In this document: one piece after another, positions 61,798 through 64,000 of the stretch
Layout of the letters: the number at the start of each line of letters is the position of its first letter
Numbering within the stretch: position 1 is the first letter of the stretch
NCBI RefSeq assembly: GCF_009800965.1
Contig: NZ_WUAF01000001.1
Coordinates: 62,001-126,000, forward strand
Reading direction: 5' to 3'
DNA length: 64,000 nucleotides
From: Cognatazoarcus halotolerans
Lineage (GTDB): Bacteria; Pseudomonadota; Gammaproteobacteria; Burkholderiales; Rhodocyclaceae
Translations under genes and position numbers: made by a program
Notes under the pieces: generated by a model
Told to the model about the DNA's origin: nothing
Seen by the model: the letters and a program-made list of their open reading frames with translations, nothing else
Databases searched by the model: none

Positions 61798-64000
61798 ATG
61801 CAGAGCGAAACGGGTCAGCACCGGCAAGGCATCGCCTCCTTGCTGCACAACGAGATCACCGCATGGCTGATCCTCGCGATATCGCTCGTCATTACAACGC
61901 TCGGCTGGTACATCTCGAAAGAGTACGTCGAACGCCGCGCAAACGACCGCTTCTCGTTTGTCGTCGAAGACGCGGTACAACGGATCCGCAACCGCATGCT
62001 CGAATACGAGCAGGTGCTGCGCAGCGGCGTCGCCCTTTTCGATGCGCTCGGCCGCCCCGCGACCCGCAGCGAGTGGCAGACCTTTGTGGACCGGATGCAG
62101 ATAGAGAAGAGCTTCCCCGGAATACAGGGTATCGGCTATGCGGAAATGCTCGCACCGGAGCAACTTCCGGGGCACGTCGCTTCTGTCCGTGCGGAAGGCT
62201 TTGCCGACTATTCGGTCAAGCCGGAAGGCGCACGCGACATGTACAGCGCGATTGTCTATCTCGAGCCATTCGATTGGCGCAATCGCCGTGCCTTCGGCTA
62301 CGACATGTACTCGAATCCGATGCGCCGCGCCGCCATGGAGCATGCCCGCGACGCCGGATCCGCGGCGGTTTCGGGCCGCGTCGTGCTGGTTCAGGAAACG
62401 GCAACAGACGTCCAGGCCGGCTTTCTGGTGTACCTCCCCGTCTATCGTCCCGGCCTGCCGCATGACACCGTCGAACAGCGTCGCAAGGCACTCATGGGCT
62501 ACGTGTACAGCCCGTTCCGCATGAACGATCTGATGCGGGGCATCCTTGGCAGCGACACCCCCGAAGTGGGTTTCGAACTCTACGACGAGACCGAAACCCG
62601 CTCGGCAGACACCCTCCTCTACGATAGCCGTCCCCACAAGACCATCGAAAGCGGGCATTTCATGCGCACCACCCGGATTCCACTTTCCGGGAGGACGTGG
62701 ACCGCCACCTTCCACAGCTCGCAATCATTCGAACACCTCACGGCGAGCAGTCTGCCCGAACTGATCGCCGGCGGCGGGCTGCTCGTGGACCTGCTGCTGT
62801 TCGCCATCATCTGGTCTCTCAGCACGGAACGGCGACGGGTGGAACGCCGGGCGGCGGCAATGACCGCCGACATCCGCGAGACCAGCGAACGTCTTGGTCT
62901 GGCCCAGGAAGCCGCACAGATCGGCACCTGGGATCTGGATCTGCGTACCGGGAGACTCTTCTGGGATGCACACATGCACACGCTGTATGACGTCGAGCCC
63001 GGAGCGTTCAGCGGCGACATTTCAGCGTGGCGAGACCGCGTACACCCGGAAGATCGCAGCCGCGCCTCGATCCAGCTGCAGAACGCCATTGACACCCTCG
63101 GACGCTTCGACACGGTATTCCGCGTGGTCGATCGGCAGGGACATGTCAGATTCGTCGAGGCTCGAACCACCGTCCATGCCGACGAATCGGGAAAGGCCCA
63201 TCGCCTGGTCGGCATCAACCGGGACATCACCGAGCGCTACGAACTGGAACAGAAGCTCTCGCTTGCGGCGAGTGTTTTCGATCATGCGCGCGACGGCATC
63301 ATCATCAGCGATGCCGAGCGAAGGATCGTCGATGTCAACCCTGCGTTCACGACCGTCACCGGCTATTCGCGCGACGAGGTCCTCGGCAAGACGCCCGCAC
63401 TGCTGAAATCCGGCAAGCACGACGAAACGTTCTATCGCGGGATGTGGACCCAGCTACGCGAAACCGGGTCTTGGCGCGGCGAGATCTGGAACAGACGCAA
63501 ATCGGGCGAGCTCTTCGCCCAGATGGAAACGATTTCCGCGATATGCGATTCCCATGGCAGGGTCTCGCGCTACATCGCAGTGTTCACCGACATCACCCGA
63601 CTGCTCCAGCAACAGGAAAAGCTTGAGCGCATGGCGCACTTCGACGCCCTCACCGGGCTGCCCAACCGGGTGCTGCTGGCGGACCGCATCAAGCACGCCA
63701 TGCTGGCGGCGCGCCGCAGCGGAAAATGGCTGGCCGTTTGCTACCTCGACCTCGACGGCTTCAAACCGGTCAATGACCGCTTTGGCCATTCGGCCGGCGA
63801 CAGGCTTCTCATCGAGATCGCCGACCGGCTCAGGAACATGCTGCGCGGAAGCGACAGCGTGGCACGACTGGGCGGCGACGAGTTCGTCATGTTGCTCGGC
63901 GACATCGAGAATCTGTCGGCCTGCGAAACCGCACTGGCACGACTGGTAGACGGTTTGACCGACAGCTACGCGGTGGCCGAAGACGCAGTGGCGAGGATTT
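61798..64000 (+). CDS. CHASE-PAS-PAS-GGDEF signalling protein (3' end outside window)
   Basis: 734 codons visible; the frame runs through the right edge. A transmembrane helix at about 21-42 (WLILAISLVITTLGWYI), a periplasmic CHASE domain (about 75-300, PGIQGIGYAEML), a second helix near 325-345, then PAS domains at about 375-485 and 490-615. The GGDEF domain begins near 618 (HFDALTGLPNRVLL), and RLGGDEFVML places GGDEF at 692-696. An RxxD inhibitory site (RGSD) lies five residues before it, so c-di-GMP synthesis with product inhibition is likely. An EAL domain may follow but is not visible. Confidence 0.9.
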   Translation, partial: MQSETGQHRQGIASLLHNEITAWLILAISLVITTLGWYISKEYVERRANDRFSFVVEDAVQRIRNRMLEYEQVLRSGVALFDALGRPATRSEWQTFVDRMQIEKSFPGIQGIGYAEMLAPEQLPGHVASVRAEGFADYSVKPEGARDMYSAIVYLEPFDWRNRRAFGYDMYSNPMRRAAMEHARDAGSAAVSGRVVLVQETATDVQAGFLVYLPVYRPGLPHDTVEQRRKALMGYVYSPFRMNDLMRGILGSDTPEVGFELYDETETRSADTLLYDSRPHKTIESGHFMRTTRIPLSGRTWTATFHSSQSFEHLTASSLPELIAGGGLLVDLLLFAIIWSLSTERRRVERRAAAMTADIRETSERLGLAQEAAQIGTWDLDLRTGRLFWDAHMHTLYDVEPGAFSGDISAWRDRVHPEDRSRASIQLQNAIDTLGRFDTVFRVVDRQGHVRFVEARTTVHADESGKAHRLVGINRDITERYELEQKLSLAASVFDHARDGIIISDAERRIVDVNPAFTTVTGYSRDEVLGKTPALLKSGKHDETFYRGMWTQLRETGSWRGEIWNRRKSGELFAQMETISAICDSHGRVSRYIAVFTDITRLLQQQEKLERMAHFDALTGLPNRVLLADRIKHAMLAARRSGKWLAVCYLDLDGFKPVNDRFGHSAGDRLLIEIADRLRNMLRGSDSVARLGGDEFVMLLGDIENLSACETALARLVDGLTDSYAVAEDAVARI

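Overview
The window is GC-rich and looks like a free-living or plant-associated diazotrophic betaproteobacterium of the Azoarcus / Parazoarcus / Aromatoleum / Thauera type. This is inferred from the gene content (Mo-nitrogenase with DraT/DraG switch-off, assimilatory nitrate reduction, a PEP-CTERM protein, a betaproteobacterial-type porin) and from the wording of the proteins. No 16S gene is present to confirm it. I found no tRNA, rRNA, CRISPR array or insertion sequence.

Region 1 (1-6.6 kb) lies between the 3' end of draG and draT. It holds a TIR protein whose C-terminal half resembles a circularly permuted, inactivated caspase, a porin whose only plausible start is ATC, and a minus-strand four-gene operon (SIR2-like protein, unknown protein, bacteriohemerythrin, Rieske protein). 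That operon is preceded by a sigma54-type promoter and a perfect NifA-type upstream site, so it is probably co-expressed with nitrogenase.

Region 2 (6.6-18.5 kb) is the nitrogen-fixation core. nifHDK-nifT-ferredoxin-nifY-(small orf)-lrv-(orf) read from a sigma54 promoter before nifH. nifV-cysE-(TPR-like orf)-nifW-nifZ-nifM read from a second sigma54 promoter with a perfect NifA site. Strong hairpins sit in four intercistronic gaps of the nifH transcript, and a 12-bp inverted repeat brackets the nifH promoter.

Region 3 (18.5-28 kb) is mostly housekeeping: PEP-CTERM protein, TusA, BepA-like protease, MoaC, CYTH-CHAD protein, acyltransferase, SixA, CBS protein, DUF2249 protein, cyclophilin-like protein and an EamA transporter. 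Region 4 (28-43 kb) is a purine salvage and catabolism island on the minus strand: xdhA-xdhB-xdhC, a BMP-type ABC importer, guanine deaminase and 8-oxoguanine deaminase, with a divergent GntR/FCD regulator and repeated 12-bp elements in the shared intergenic region. An HD-GYP protein lies between the two deaminases.

Region 5 (43-58.6 kb) is nitrate assimilation. nasA, and nirB-(30-codon orf)-nirD-narK-(PP2C/kinase), each have an NtrC-type site plus a sigma54 promoter. Between them are a CorA-like protein, a DUF1326/DUF2182 pair, a methyltransferase and a dienelactone-hydrolase-like protein. Region 6 (58.6-64 kb) has a secreted sugar-dehydrogenase-like protein, a persulfide-dioxygenase-like hydrolase with a TauE/SafE exporter, and a CHASE-PAS-PAS-GGDEF protein cut by the window edge.

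The common thread is sigma54-dependent nitrogen control: NifA-type sites at the nif genes and the SIR2-like operon, and NtrC-type sites at the nitrate genes. All assignments come from reading the sequence; no database search was run.
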